This document shows positions 39,720 to 48,893 of a DNA stretch of 64,000 nt, in pieces. The DNA is from Wocania_A sp965224845 (GTDB lineage Bacteria; Bacteroidota; Bacteroidia; Flavobacteriales; Flavobacteriaceae), in assembly GCA_965224845.1 (NCBI GenBank), contig CBDDAJ010000020.1:18596-82595 (forward strand), given 5' to 3'. Under the pieces are notes generated by a model. That model saw nothing but the letters and a program-made list of their open reading frames with translations. It was not told the origin of the DNA and did no database searches. Positions within the stretch are counted from its first letter, which is position 1. Each line of letters begins with the position of its first letter. The position numbers and the translations under genes are program-made.

Positions 39720-42386
39720 TTAAAACAAAGTAATCTGTCCTTCATCATCTATTTCTAAATCATTTGATTTACTTTCTGAGGTATTACCACCTCCCTTACT
39801 TTCTGTTTCAGAATCATTAGCAGTAACTTCAGTTTCATCAATAACTTCCAATTCATCTGCATGAACCTCAGCAGGCGCTTCAAAAGGAATAGGATCTAAT
39901 AAATTAATTTGGTTCACTTTATCTTTTGTAAGCTGGTTTCCTAATGCATTTATACCTTTAACATTAATAAACTCTTCAAGATTAACCTCTAAATTATCCT
40001 TTCTGTCTTTACCACGTTCTTTAGCAAAAACAACCTCAGCCACAGGCTTCCAATCTGTTGAAACAATTTCTAACTGTGAATTTGGATGATCTGAAATAAA
40101 AGATTCTTCTCTTCCTTCCTGTTCAATCAAAAAGCGTTTAACATAATACAGCTCTTTTTCTCCATTAAAGTAAATAGCCGAAATAGGCTTTTTAGGCACC
40201 CATTTTTCAAGAACTATCATATCATCATCAAAGTGCATCGTAACTTCAGGTGTAAGCGTTTTAATAACACCGGACTGGTTAATTATAAGCAATTTATCTT
40301 CACCTCTAAACTCTCCTATCAGCTCCCCTCTACCATCTACATTTAAGCGCTGAACTGTATCATCAAACCATATTTTACGAGGTTTTAATGTTGAAACGCC
40401 TTTTTCTTTTAATTCAACACGCTTAACAGAGTATTTAGTAACCAGGTTCCCTTTTGAAGTACGCCCTTTAATTAAAATATCAGCAAAATCAATGTCCCAC
40501 TTTAGCTTTTTAATACTACCCGCCTGCCTCAAATTAATGCTAACAACTTCAGCTTCACCATTCGGGTTTGCCGAAAAATATAAACTAACCGAACCCTTAT
40601 TACCGTTTGTTAAATCGTATTCGCGGTCTCTGGTAATACTAGTTACGGCAAAACGTTTAATATATGATGGCCCTTTTCGTCCATCACGATAAATCATATT
40701 GTAAATTGTACGCTTATCTTTTTTCTTGAAAACTGCTACATGAATAATATCCTTACCAACAAAGGTTTTAGAGTCCACCTTTGTTACCATCATCTTTCCC
40801 TCTTTTGTAAATACTATAATATCGTCAATATCACTACAATCACAGACATATTCATTTCTACGTAACGATGTTCCTATAAAGCCCTCTTCTCGATTTACAT
40901 AAAGCTTAGTATTACGAATAACCACTTTTGTAGCATCTACATCCTCGAAAGTTCTTATTTCGGTTTTGCGTTCTCGCCCAGCTCCATATTCTTTTTTAAG
41001 CCTTTTGAAATACGTTATAGCATACTCAATAAGATGTTCGAGATGATGTTTAACTTCGGCTATTTGATCTTCAAGTGCATCAATTTTTTGCTGTGCTTTA
41101 TCAATATCAAATTTTGAAATACGCTTAATCCTTATCTCAGTTAAGCGTACAATATCCTCTTCCGTTACCTTACGCTTTAAATGTTTAACATGAGGTTGTA
41201 ACCCTTTATCTATTGCCAAAATAACACCTTCCCAAGTTTCTTCTTCTTCAATATCGCGATAAATTCTGTTTTCAATAAAAATGCGTTCTAAAGATGCAAA
41301 GTGCCACTGTGCTTCAAGTTCACCAAGTTTTATTTCTAATTCTTGCTTGAGAAGTTGAACTGTGTTATCTGTAGAGCGACGTAACATTTCAGAAACGCCA
41401 ATAAAGAGGGGCTTATTATCTTCAATAACACAACCTAATGGTGAAATTGATGATTCACAACTTGTAAATGCATACAAAGCATCAATCGTTTTATCTGGCG
41501 ATAAACCTGAAGGTAAATGCACTAAAATTTCGACCTCAGCGGCAGTATTATCTTCAATTTTTTTAACTTTTATTTTCCCTTTATCATTAGCTTTTAAAAT
41601 GGAGTCAATCAACGAAGATGTCGTTGTTCCATATGGAAGCTCAGTAACAACCAATGTATTTTTATCTAACTGCGAAATTTTAGCCCGGACACGGACTTTA
41701 CCGCCTCTGTTTCCATCATTATAATTAGAAAAATCTGCTATACCTCCAGTAGGAAAATCTGGTAAAATGGTAAAGCGTTTCCCTTGTAAATGTTTTATAG
41801 AAGCATCGATAAGCTCAATAAAATTATGAGGCAATATTTTAGTAGATAACCCTACAGCAATGCCTTCTCCACCTTGAGCAAGAAGCAAAGGAAACATAAC
41901 CGGAAGATTAACAGGTTCTTTTCTACGTCCGTCATAACTAGCTTGCCACTCTGTTATTTTAGGGTTGTACACAACATCTAAGCCAAACTTTGAAATACGA
42001 GCCTCAATATAACGTGATGCAGCTGCCCTGTCGCCTGTTAAGATATTCCCCCAGTTTCCCTGAGTGTCAATTAATAAGTCTTTTTGACCAATTTGCACCA
42101 TTGCATCTGCAATACTGGCATCTCCGTGTGGGTGATATTGCATGGTATGCCCAACAATATTTGCTACTTTATTGTAACGCCCATCGTCAAGATCCTTCAT
42201 AGAATGCATGATGCGGCGTTGTACTGGTTTAAAACCATCTTCTATTGCTGGTACAGCACGCTCTAAAATAACATACGAAGCATAGTCTAAAAACCAATCT
42301 TTGTACATCCCAGTAACTCTGGTAATCGTTTCTTGAGGTTGCTCGTCTTGTGCGTTGCTTAAATCGTCGTTCTCTTCTTCTATCAT
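39720..42386 (-). CDS. parC: DNA topoisomerase IV subunit A
   Basis: An 888-residue type IIA topoisomerase subunit that cuts and rejoins DNA during decatenation. The breakage-reunion domain contains VPAIEDGFKPVQRRI (45-59) and the catalytic Tyr126 in AAASRYIEAR. A coiled-coil tower and C-terminal beta-pinwheel follow. The last ~80 residues are acidic and Ser/Glu-rich, ending EGQITLF; the protein is longer than the 750-residue Escherichia coli ParC because of this tail. It starts six bases after parE stops, and the pair is clearly an operon. The pairing with a ParE that lacks the GyrB insert supports topo IV over gyrase. Confidence 0.93.
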   Translation of the reverse strand: MIEEENDDLSNAQDEQPQETITRVTGMYKDWFLDYASYVILERAVPAIEDGFKPVQRRIMHSMKDLDDGRYNKVANIVGHTMQYHPHGDASIADAMVQIGQKDLLIDTQGNWGNILTGDRAAASRYIEARISKFGLDVVYNPKITEWQASYDGRRKEPVNLPVMFPLLLAQGGEGIAVGLSTKILPHNFIELIDASIKHLQGKRFTILPDFPTGGIADFSNYNDGNRGGKVRVRAKISQLDKNTLVVTELPYGTTTSSLIDSILKANDKGKIKVKKIEDNTAAEVEILVHLPSGLSPDKTIDALYAFTSCESSISPLGCVIEDNKPLFIGVSEMLRRSTDNTVQLLKQELEIKLGELEAQWHFASLERIFIENRIYRDIEEEETWEGVILAIDKGLQPHVKHLKRKVTEEDIVRLTEIRIKRISKFDIDKAQQKIDALEDQIAEVKHHLEHLIEYAITYFKRLKKEYGAGRERKTEIRTFEDVDATKVVIRNTKLYVNREEGFIGTSLRRNEYVCDCSDIDDIIVFTKEGKMMVTKVDSKTFVGKDIIHVAVFKKKDKRTIYNMIYRDGRKGPSYIKRFAVTSITRDREYDLTNGNKGSVSLYFSANPNGEAEVVSINLRQAGSIKKLKWDIDFADILIKGRTSKGNLVTKYSVKRVELKEKGVSTLKPRKIWFDDTVQRLNVDGRGELIGEFRGEDKLLIINQSGVIKTLTPEVTMHFDDDMIVLEKWVPKKPISAIYFNGEKELYYVKRFLIEQEGREESFISDHPNSQLEIVSTDWKPVAEVVFAKERGKDRKDNLEVNLEEFINVKGINALGNQLTKDKVNQINLLDPIPFEAPAEVHADELEVIDETEVTANDSETESKGGGNTSESKSNDLEIDDEGQITLF

Positions 42387-42392
42387 GCTGTA

Positions 42393-44255
42393 TTAGGCTT
42401 TCTCTTCTTCAATTAGATCTAATTCTACTTTCAGGTTTTCAATAATAAATTCTTGTCGTGTTGGTGTATTTTTCCCCATATAAAACGCTAACAACTCTTC
42501 AATAGACATGTTATCATCAAGCATCACAGGGTCTAAACGAATATCGTCCCCAATAAAATGTTTAAATTCGTCAGGAGATATCTCACCCAACCCTTTAAAT
42601 CGGGTAATTTCTGGCTTTGGCTTTAATTTCTCAATGGCATTAAGGCGTTCTTCTTCAGAATAGCAATAAATGGTTTCCTTTTTATTTCTTACTCTAAATA
42701 GTGGTGTTTGTAAAATATATAAATGCCCTTCTTTTATCACTTCAGGAAAAAACTGTAAAAAAAATGTAATTAGCAACAAGCGTATATGCATACCATCTAC
42801 ATCGGCATCGGTAGCTATTACCACATTGTTATACCTTAAATCTTCTAAAGATTCTTCAATATTCAAGGCCGCTTGCAATAAATTAAATTCTTCGTTTTCG
42901 TAAACAATTTTCTTTGTTAAACCATAGCAGTTTAAAGGCTTACCTTTTAAGCTAAATACCGCCTGAGTATTTACATCTCTTGACTTTGTAATGCTTCCTG
43001 ATGCCGAATCTCCCTCTGTAATAAAAAGGGTAGTTTCCAGGTTTCTTTCATTTTTAGTATCTCCAAAATGTACACGACAATCCCGCAATTTTTTATTGTG
43101 CAAACTTGCTTTTTTTGCTCGGTCCTTAGCCAGCTTTCTAATACCGGATAACTCTTTTCGTTCGCGTTCGGCTTGTAAAATTTTACGCTGAATTTTTTCG
43201 GCTGTATCTGCATTTTTATGTAAGTAGTTATCAAGATTAGTTTTTACAAAATCGTTAATATAAGTCCTTACCGTTGGGTAATCGCCTCCCATATCAGTAG
43301 ACCCTAGTTTAGTTTTAGTCTGACTTTCAAAAACAGGTTCCATCACTTTTATGGCAATGGCACTTACAATAGATTTTCTAACATCTGAGGCATCATAATT
43401 TTTTCCATAATACTCGCGAATGGTTTTAACTATCGCTTCTCTAAATGCATTAAGATGCGTACCCCCTTGGGTGGTGTTCTGTCCGTTTACAAAACTATTA
43501 TACTCTTCGCTATATTGTGTTTTACTATGTGTTAGAGCAACCTCAATGTCATTGCCCCGCAAATGGATGATAGGGTATAACAAATCGGTCTCAGCAATCT
43601 TTTCAGCCAGTAAATCTTTTAAACCATTTTCGCTAAAATATTTTTCGCCATTAAAAACTATGGTTAAGCCTGGGTTCAGGTACACATAATTTTTAAGCAT
43701 TTTTACTACATACTCACTACGATACTTATAATTTTTAAAAATAGTTTCATCCGGTATAAATGATACTTTTGTTCCTTTTCTTCGGGTCGTATCATCGAGT
43801 GTTTCCTTATCGGTAAGCTCCCCTTTTTCAAACTCGGCCGAAGCTGATTTTCCATCTCTGTTAGATTCGACTCTAAAATAGTTTGAAAGCGCATTTACTG
43901 CTTTGGTTCCTACGCCATTCAATCCAACCGATTTCTTAAAAGCTTTAGAATCGTACTTTCCACCGGTATTCATTTTAGAAACGACATCTACAACTTTTCC
44001 TAAAGGAATCCCTCGACCATAATCTCTAACAATAACTTTATTACCCTGAATAGAAATTTCAATGGTTTTTCCGGCACCCATAACAAACTCGTCAATTGAG
44101 TTGTCTAAAACCTCTTTGAGTAAGATATATATCCCATCATCTGGCGAAGATCCATCACCTAGCTTACCAATATACATCCCGGGACGCATGCGAATATGCT
44201 CTTTCCAGTCTAATGAACGTATATTATCTTCGGTATAATTGGATTGTAAAGCCAT
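42393..44255 (-). CDS. parE: DNA topoisomerase IV subunit B
   Basis: A 620-residue ATPase subunit. The GHKL ATP site shows KEVLDNSIDEF (47-57) and the following DYGRGIP, then GVGTKAVNALS. The Toprim domain has EGDSASG and, later, ATDADVDGMHIR for magnesium. The C-terminal PEITRFKGLGEI segment is intact. The ATG at 44255 is chosen over an in-frame TTG at 44267 because homologues begin shortly before the NIRSLDW segment. The length of about 620 residues, without the extra C-terminal block of many GyrB proteins, fits ParE. It is cytoplasmic, associated with the nucleoid. Confidence 0.93.
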   Translation of the reverse strand: MALQSNYTEDNIRSLDWKEHIRMRPGMYIGKLGDGSSPDDGIYILLKEVLDNSIDEFVMGAGKTIEISIQGNKVIVRDYGRGIPLGKVVDVVSKMNTGGKYDSKAFKKSVGLNGVGTKAVNALSNYFRVESNRDGKSASAEFEKGELTDKETLDDTTRRKGTKVSFIPDETIFKNYKYRSEYVVKMLKNYVYLNPGLTIVFNGEKYFSENGLKDLLAEKIAETDLLYPIIHLRGNDIEVALTHSKTQYSEEYNSFVNGQNTTQGGTHLNAFREAIVKTIREYYGKNYDASDVRKSIVSAIAIKVMEPVFESQTKTKLGSTDMGGDYPTVRTYINDFVKTNLDNYLHKNADTAEKIQRKILQAERERKELSGIRKLAKDRAKKASLHNKKLRDCRVHFGDTKNERNLETTLFITEGDSASGSITKSRDVNTQAVFSLKGKPLNCYGLTKKIVYENEEFNLLQAALNIEESLEDLRYNNVVIATDADVDGMHIRLLLITFFLQFFPEVIKEGHLYILQTPLFRVRNKKETIYCYSEEERLNAIEKLKPKPEITRFKGLGEISPDEFKHFIGDDIRLDPVMLDDNMSIEELLAFYMGKNTPTRQEFIIENLKVELDLIEEEKA

Positions 44256-44374
44256 GAATTTGAGCAAAATTTAATGATAGGACGCTAATATAACACAACG
44301 TTATAAAAAATAAAACAGCCTTTACACAAAGTAATTAACAATATAAAATTGTTTTTGTTGAGAACATCAAATCT

Positions 44375-45277
44375 CTATTGATTCTCTTTTTTTAAAGACA
44401 CTAAAAATATACCTATAATTACTACCAATGCCCCAATTAATTGTAAAGTTGTCAAAAATTCATCTAAGAAAACAGAAGCTAATAAGATTGTTGATATTGG
44501 TCCAACACCAGCCACAATCGCAAAGTTTGACGAATTAATCATTTTAATTGACAAGGATACTAAATACGATGGAATTACTGTTGCAAAAACGGCTATTAAA
44601 AAGCCTAAAACATAAACCTCAAAATCCTGCCCTAAAATACTAGACTCAGCAGAAAAACTAAAATGCACAAAAACACAAAAACAAGAAACCAACATGGCAT
44701 AAGACGTAAACTTAACAACTCCGAATTTAGGAATTAACCACCCGCTACCAACTAAATAAGACGCATAAGTAATAGCGCTTAGCAAAATAAAGAATGCGCC
44801 TAAATACGTGTTAGTTCCAGATATGGCAACCTCATCCCAAAAGGCCATAATAATCCCTAAGTAGGTTAAAAAAATCGCTCCTACCTGCAATTTATTGATC
44901 TTTTTCTTTAAAAACACTTTATTGAGAATAAGCACAATAGTTGGGTACAGAAAGAGAATAATACGCTCTAAACTTGCTTTTATATAGGTAAGCCCTACAA
45001 AATCAAAATAACTCGCCAAATAATACCCTACAAATCCAAAAAAGAAAACCCATAAAAAATCATGCTTAGAGACTTTTGCCAAAGGATTCTTTTTTCTGGA
45101 CGAAAGTGCAATGATTAAATAAAAAGGAAATGAAAATAACATTCTTAGCAATAACATACTAATAGCATCTACACTATAATTATATGCTATTTTTACCATA
45201 ACAGCCTTCGAAGAAAATAAAACAATTCCTAAAACCCCTAATAAAATTCCGTAAACAAAAGTTTTGGTAACATTCAT
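44375..45277 (-). CDS. EamA/DMT-family transporter
   Basis: A 300-residue inner-membrane protein with ten predicted transmembrane helices in two five-helix repeats, as in the drug/metabolite transporter superfamily. EamA-like signatures include PFYLIIALSSR and, in the second half, NSSNFAIVAGVGPISTILLA with VFLDEFLTTLQLIGALVVIIG. Family members export amino acids, nucleobases or other metabolites; the substrate here is unknown. It lies between parE and an SRPBCC gene on the same strand, with small gaps that permit separate promoters. Confidence 0.9.
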   Translation of the reverse strand: MNVTKTFVYGILLGVLGIVLFSSKAVMVKIAYNYSVDAISMLLLRMLFSFPFYLIIALSSRKKNPLAKVSKHDFLWVFFFGFVGYYLASYFDFVGLTYIKASLERIILFLYPTIVLILNKVFLKKKINKLQVGAIFLTYLGIIMAFWDEVAISGTNTYLGAFFILLSAITYASYLVGSGWLIPKFGVVKFTSYAMLVSCFCVFVHFSFSAESSILGQDFEVYVLGFLIAVFATVIPSYLVSLSIKMINSSNFAIVAGVGPISTILLASVFLDEFLTTLQLIGALVVIIGIFLVSLKKENQ

Positions 45278-45356
45278 AGAACGAATATAGACCAGTCTAT
45301 TCTAGTTATATTTCGAAATGATTAATAATTACGATGTTCAAGTAAAACAGAAAAGA

Positions 45357-45833
45357 TTAAATAGACTCTGCTTTTTCTTTTAAGAATTGGCTTCTTGTTT
45401 TTAAAAGCTTACTCATATACCTTTTTAAAAACAACCAATTTGCTAATTTACCAAAAACACCATACGGAGATTCAAAATGAAATTTATCAACCATTATAGT
45501 GCGCTTTTCATCAAAGTTAGTTTTAAGCGGTGTTGAAGTACAGAAGATATGCTCATGACGAAATGATTTAAAAGCACCAAAAACCATTTCATCTACAAAA
45601 TAATTAGGGGCATCAAACTCTGTAATTTTTGAAGTAAGATGCTGTACAAAACCCAGGTGTTTTGCTTCCCAGCTCACCCATTCGCCTAACTCAATTAAAC
45701 CAGTTATCTTTCCGGCAATAGCTTTTTCATTGGAATGCTTTAAAGATTCTTGATGCATATCAATGCTACGGGCTAAATCGAAGCAGGTTTTTATTTCTGC
45801 TTTAATTTCTGTTTTAATCTCTATTAATGGCAT
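45357..45833 (-). CDS. SRPBCC-family (ligand-binding, cell-division-inhibitor-like) protein
   Basis: A 158-residue protein with the Bet v1/SRPBCC helix-grip fold: an opening strand (IEIKTEIKAEIKTCFDLARSIDMH), the WVSWEAKHLGF strand pair, and the long C-terminal helix (VFGKLANWLFLKRYMSKLLKTRSQF). This arrangement matches the family often annotated as a cell division inhibitor homologue, which binds hydrophobic ligands. No signal peptide is seen. The biochemical role is unknown. It stands between an EamA gene and ychF on the same strand. Confidence 0.85.
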   Translation of the reverse strand: MPLIEIKTEIKAEIKTCFDLARSIDMHQESLKHSNEKAIAGKITGLIELGEWVSWEAKHLGFVQHLTSKITEFDAPNYFVDEMVFGAFKSFRHEHIFCTSTPLKTNFDEKRTIMVDKFHFESPYGVFGKLANWLFLKRYMSKLLKTRSQFLKEKAESI

Positions 45834-45905
45834 TTTTATTGCATTTAAGAGAGCGAAAATATTAAAATTCTTACGATTAAAAAATAACTAAATAATTATT
45901 GAGCT

Positions 45906-47000
45906 TTAAACATTAAACAGGAAGTGCATTACATCACCATCTTTAACCACATAATTCTTACCTTCAACTCGCATTTTCCCAGCTTCTTTTACTTTGGCTT
46001 CGCTACCATATGTAACATAATCATCATAGGCAATAACCTCAGCTCTAATAAAACCTTTCTCAAAATCTGTATGAATTACACCGGCTGCTTGTGGTGCTGT
46101 TGCTCCAATATCTATAGTCCAGGCACGAACTTCTTTAACACCAGCTGTAAAGTAAGTTTGCTGATTTAGTAATTTATATGCTGAACGGATTAACTTAGCA
46201 GATCCCGCCTCCTCAAGACCAATATCCTGAAGAAACATTTGACGCTCTTCGTAATCGTCCAGCTCATTAATATCTGCTTCTGTCCCTACTGCCAACACTA
46301 AAACTTCAGCATCTTCGTTTTTAACGGCTTCCTTAACTCGCTCTACATAAGCATTACCAGAAACCGCCGAACTTTCATCTACATTACAAACATACATTAC
46401 CGGTTTATCTGTAATGAATTGCGATGGCTTTACAAAATCATTATAATCATCTTTTGAAAAGGTCAAAGCTCTAACCGATTGTCCTGCTTCTAAACCTGCT
46501 TTTAAGGTTAATAAAATAGCCTCTTCTTTTTGAGCCTCTTTATTTCCTGTTTTAGCAGCACGCTTAACTTTATCTAACTTTTTCTCAACGGTTTCCAAAT
46601 CTTTAAGCTGTAATTCCATATCGATAGTTTCCTTATCTCTAATAGGGTCTATCGTTAAATCAACATGCGTAATATTTTCATTATCAAAACAACGCAAAAC
46701 ATGAAGAATGGCATCGGTTTCTCGAATATTTGCTAAAAACTGGTTTCCTAAGCCTTCACCTTTACTTGCCCCTTTTACCAAACCAGCAATATCTACAATC
46801 TCAACAGTTGCAGGTTGCACACGCTCCGGATTCACCAATGTTTCCAATTTTTCTAAACGCGGATCTGGTACGTTTACCACACCAATGTTTGGTTCAATAG
46901 TACAAAAAGGAAAATTTGCACTTTGCGCTTTCGCATTAGACAAACAATTAAATAAGGTCGATTTTCCTACGTTCGGTAATCCTACAATTCCGGCTTTCAT
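45906..47000 (-). CDS. ychF: Redox-regulated P-loop ATPase/GTPase YchF
   Basis: A 364-residue OBG-family nucleotide-binding protein. The P-loop GLPNVGKS is at 7-14, followed by NFPFCTIEPN (the switch I segment) and the G3-like VDIAGLVKGASKGEGLGNQFL; G4 reads CNVDE rather than the GTP-specific NKxD, which explains the ATP preference of YchF. The C-terminal TGS domain is the segment ending GDVMHFLFNV. Family members associate with ribosomes and modulate stress responses. The length is standard for the family. Confidence 0.97.
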   Translation of the reverse strand: MKAGIVGLPNVGKSTLFNCLSNAKAQSANFPFCTIEPNIGVVNVPDPRLEKLETLVNPERVQPATVEIVDIAGLVKGASKGEGLGNQFLANIRETDAILHVLRCFDNENITHVDLTIDPIRDKETIDMELQLKDLETVEKKLDKVKRAAKTGNKEAQKEEAILLTLKAGLEAGQSVRALTFSKDDYNDFVKPSQFITDKPVMYVCNVDESSAVSGNAYVERVKEAVKNEDAEVLVLAVGTEADINELDDYEERQMFLQDIGLEEAGSAKLIRSAYKLLNQQTYFTAGVKEVRAWTIDIGATAPQAAGVIHTDFEKGFIRAEVIAYDDYVTYGSEAKVKEAGKMRVEGKNYVVKDGDVMHFLFNV

Positions 47001-47149
47001 TGAATACGTTTTTCTTCATTCCCTTGAAGCAGGGAATCTTTTTTATTAGCGAGTGCAAATATAGTAGTTTGTATTAAGAAATCTATTAGCTATTTCTCAG
47101 TTTTAATTTAATATGGAAACAGCATATCTAATCTATATAAAAAATAATC

Positions 47150-47157
47150 TATATTTG
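47150..47157 (+). promoter_or_regulatory. Flavobacterial -7 box (TAnnTTTG) for the ECF sigma gene
   Basis: TATATTTG fits TAnnTTTG and ends 53 bases before the ATG at 47210. It is the best promoter candidate in the gap between ychF and the sigma-factor gene. A -33 element is not evident. Confidence 0.45.
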
Positions 47158-47209
47158 TTGAAGTCTAAATTTAACTTTGTTAATTATTTGGATCGCTTAC
47201 AGGCTGATT

Positions 47210-47785
47210 ATGAAAAACTTAACAGATTATGATTTATGGGTATCGCTAAAAAGAGGCGACTTAAAAGCATTTTCTACTTTGTTTAAAATTTATTATCCGT
47301 TATTGCATAATTATGGTTTAAAACTTTCTAATTATAATGAGCAATTAACCGAAGATTGTTTGCAAGAGTTTTTTCTTTATGTTTATGAGCACAGAGAAAA
47401 TTTAGCTGATTTAAATTCAATAAAACCATATTTATATGTGTCATTTAGGCGTCATTTATTTCGTGAAATAAAAAAAGCTTCAAAAATGATTAACTATGAT
47501 GAAAAAGAAAACTTTTTTGTCGAAATAAATTTTTCTGCTGAAGATGTTATTATTCAACAAGAAATTGATGCTTTAAAGCAAGAAAACTTAGCTAATCTTT
47601 TAAATGAGTTACCTAATAGACAAAAAGAAGTTTTATACTTAAAATATTATAGCGATTTAAATATTGATGAAATAGCAAAGGTTTTGGAAATAAATTACCA
47701 AAGCGTATTAAATTTAATACACAAAGGCATTAAAAAGTTGCGCCAGGACGCATCACTTAATGAGCTTTTAAAAGATATTGTATAA
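47210..47785 (+). CDS. ECF-family RNA polymerase sigma factor
   Basis: A 191-residue extracytoplasmic-function sigma factor. Region 2 is near residues 22-90 (LTEDCLQEFFLYVYEHRENL, the -10 recognition helix), and region 4 is at about 135-180 (LPNRQKEVLYLKYYSDLNIDEIAKVL, the -35 recognition helix). There is no region 3. The ATG at 47210 is preferred over an in-frame TTG at 47177 because homologues start just before the NLTDYDLW segment. It is followed 95 bases later by a FecR-type anti-sigma factor and then a TonB receptor with a signalling domain, the usual FecI-FecR-FecA order. Confidence 0.94.
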   Translation: MKNLTDYDLWVSLKRGDLKAFSTLFKIYYPLLHNYGLKLSNYNEQLTEDCLQEFFLYVYEHRENLADLNSIKPYLYVSFRRHLFREIKKASKMINYDEKENFFVEINFSAEDVIIQQEIDALKQENLANLLNELPNRQKEVLYLKYYSDLNIDEIAKVLEINYQSVLNLIHKGIKKLRQDASLNELLKDIV

Positions 47786-47880
47786 AAAATAAATAAATAC
47801 TTAAAAAAGAGAGTATATAAAATGTAAATGACTCTTATAATAAGTATAGAAAAGAAGATTTTTGAATAGTCTTTCAGTTT

Positions 47881-48876
47881 ATGGAAAATAGAACATATAC
47901 AAAAATAGAAGATTTAATAAATGATGATTCATTTGTTAATTGGGTGCATAAAAAACAAATGGCCGATGTTGATTTTTGGGATACTTGGCTTCGAGAAAAC
48001 CCAAGTAAAAAACAACTTGTATTTGATGCTAGAGATATTCTTGTTGGTGTTAAGTTTAACAAATCTTATGTTTCTGAAGAAAAGACCCTTAACGCATGGG
48101 AAAAATTTGAGCAAAATGTAACTACTACTGATAAAGTTTATAAAATTCCCTTCTATAAAAACATAAAATACCAAAGCATTGCTGCGACTATAATAGTGCT
48201 TATTTCTATATCTGCTTTTTATCTAGTAAACAAGCCCACTACTGTTATGCACAAAACAGCTTATGGTGAAATAATTGACATTACACTTCCAGATAGAACT
48301 AAAGTTAAATTAAACTCAAACTCCTCTCTATCTTACAATAATGATGATGTAAGAGAAGTTGTTTTAGAAGGCGAAGCGTTTTTTAATGTAGAGAAAAAAA
48401 CGGCCACCAATGCTAAATTCCTTGTAATAACTGAAGATTTAAAAGTTGAAGTTTATGGCACCTCTTTTAATGTTAACAATCGCAATACCAGAACTCAAGT
48501 ATTCTTAGAGGAAGGAAATATTGCTCTTAAACTAAATAATGGTATACAAAAAAAGATGATTCCTGGTGACTTAGTTTCTTATTCGTATAAAGCAGATAAA
48601 ATTATTGAAGAAAAAAGAATTCTAAGACCAGAATTACAAACCTCATGGAAAAACGGGTCTTTAATTTTTGATCGTGCTACCTTAGAGACTGCTATGAGTA
48701 AAATTGAAGACACTTATGGCATTACAGCAGTATTTGAAGATAACGCTAGTAAAACAGTATTAATAACTGGTGCTGTACCTACTCAAGATTTAGAGATTTG
48801 TATTAAAACTATCGAGAAAACGGCACAAGTAACTATTGTAAATCAAGATAATAAGTTATACATTAACAAAAATTAG
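47881..48876 (+). CDS. FecR-family anti-sigma factor / sigma regulator
   Basis: A 331-residue single-pass membrane protein. The cytosolic N-terminus (1-96, with WVHKKQMADVDFWDTWLRENP) would bind the sigma factor. The transmembrane helix is at about 97-116 (YQSIAATIIVLISISAF). The periplasmic FecR domain includes VLEGEAFFNVEK and FNVNNRNTRTQVFLEEGNIAL. A C-terminal STN-like binding segment (DRATLETAMSKIEDTYGI) is typical for Bacteroidota. It transmits occupancy of the receptor encoded next. It ends 17 bases before that receptor's start. Confidence 0.95.
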   Translation: MENRTYTKIEDLINDDSFVNWVHKKQMADVDFWDTWLRENPSKKQLVFDARDILVGVKFNKSYVSEEKTLNAWEKFEQNVTTTDKVYKIPFYKNIKYQSIAATIIVLISISAFYLVNKPTTVMHKTAYGEIIDITLPDRTKVKLNSNSSLSYNNDDVREVVLEGEAFFNVEKKTATNAKFLVITEDLKVEVYGTSFNVNNRNTRTQVFLEEGNIALKLNNGIQKKMIPGDLVSYSYKADKIIEEKRILRPELQTSWKNGSLIFDRATLETAMSKIEDTYGITAVFEDNASKTVLITGAVPTQDLEICIKTIEKTAQVTIVNQDNKLYINKN

Positions 48877-48893
48877 GCTCTAATTTGCGTAAA

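Noticed and set aside
41362..41724. 120-codon plus-strand frame inside parC
   Set aside because: Overlaps an essential conserved gene fully on the other strand and shows no protein signature.
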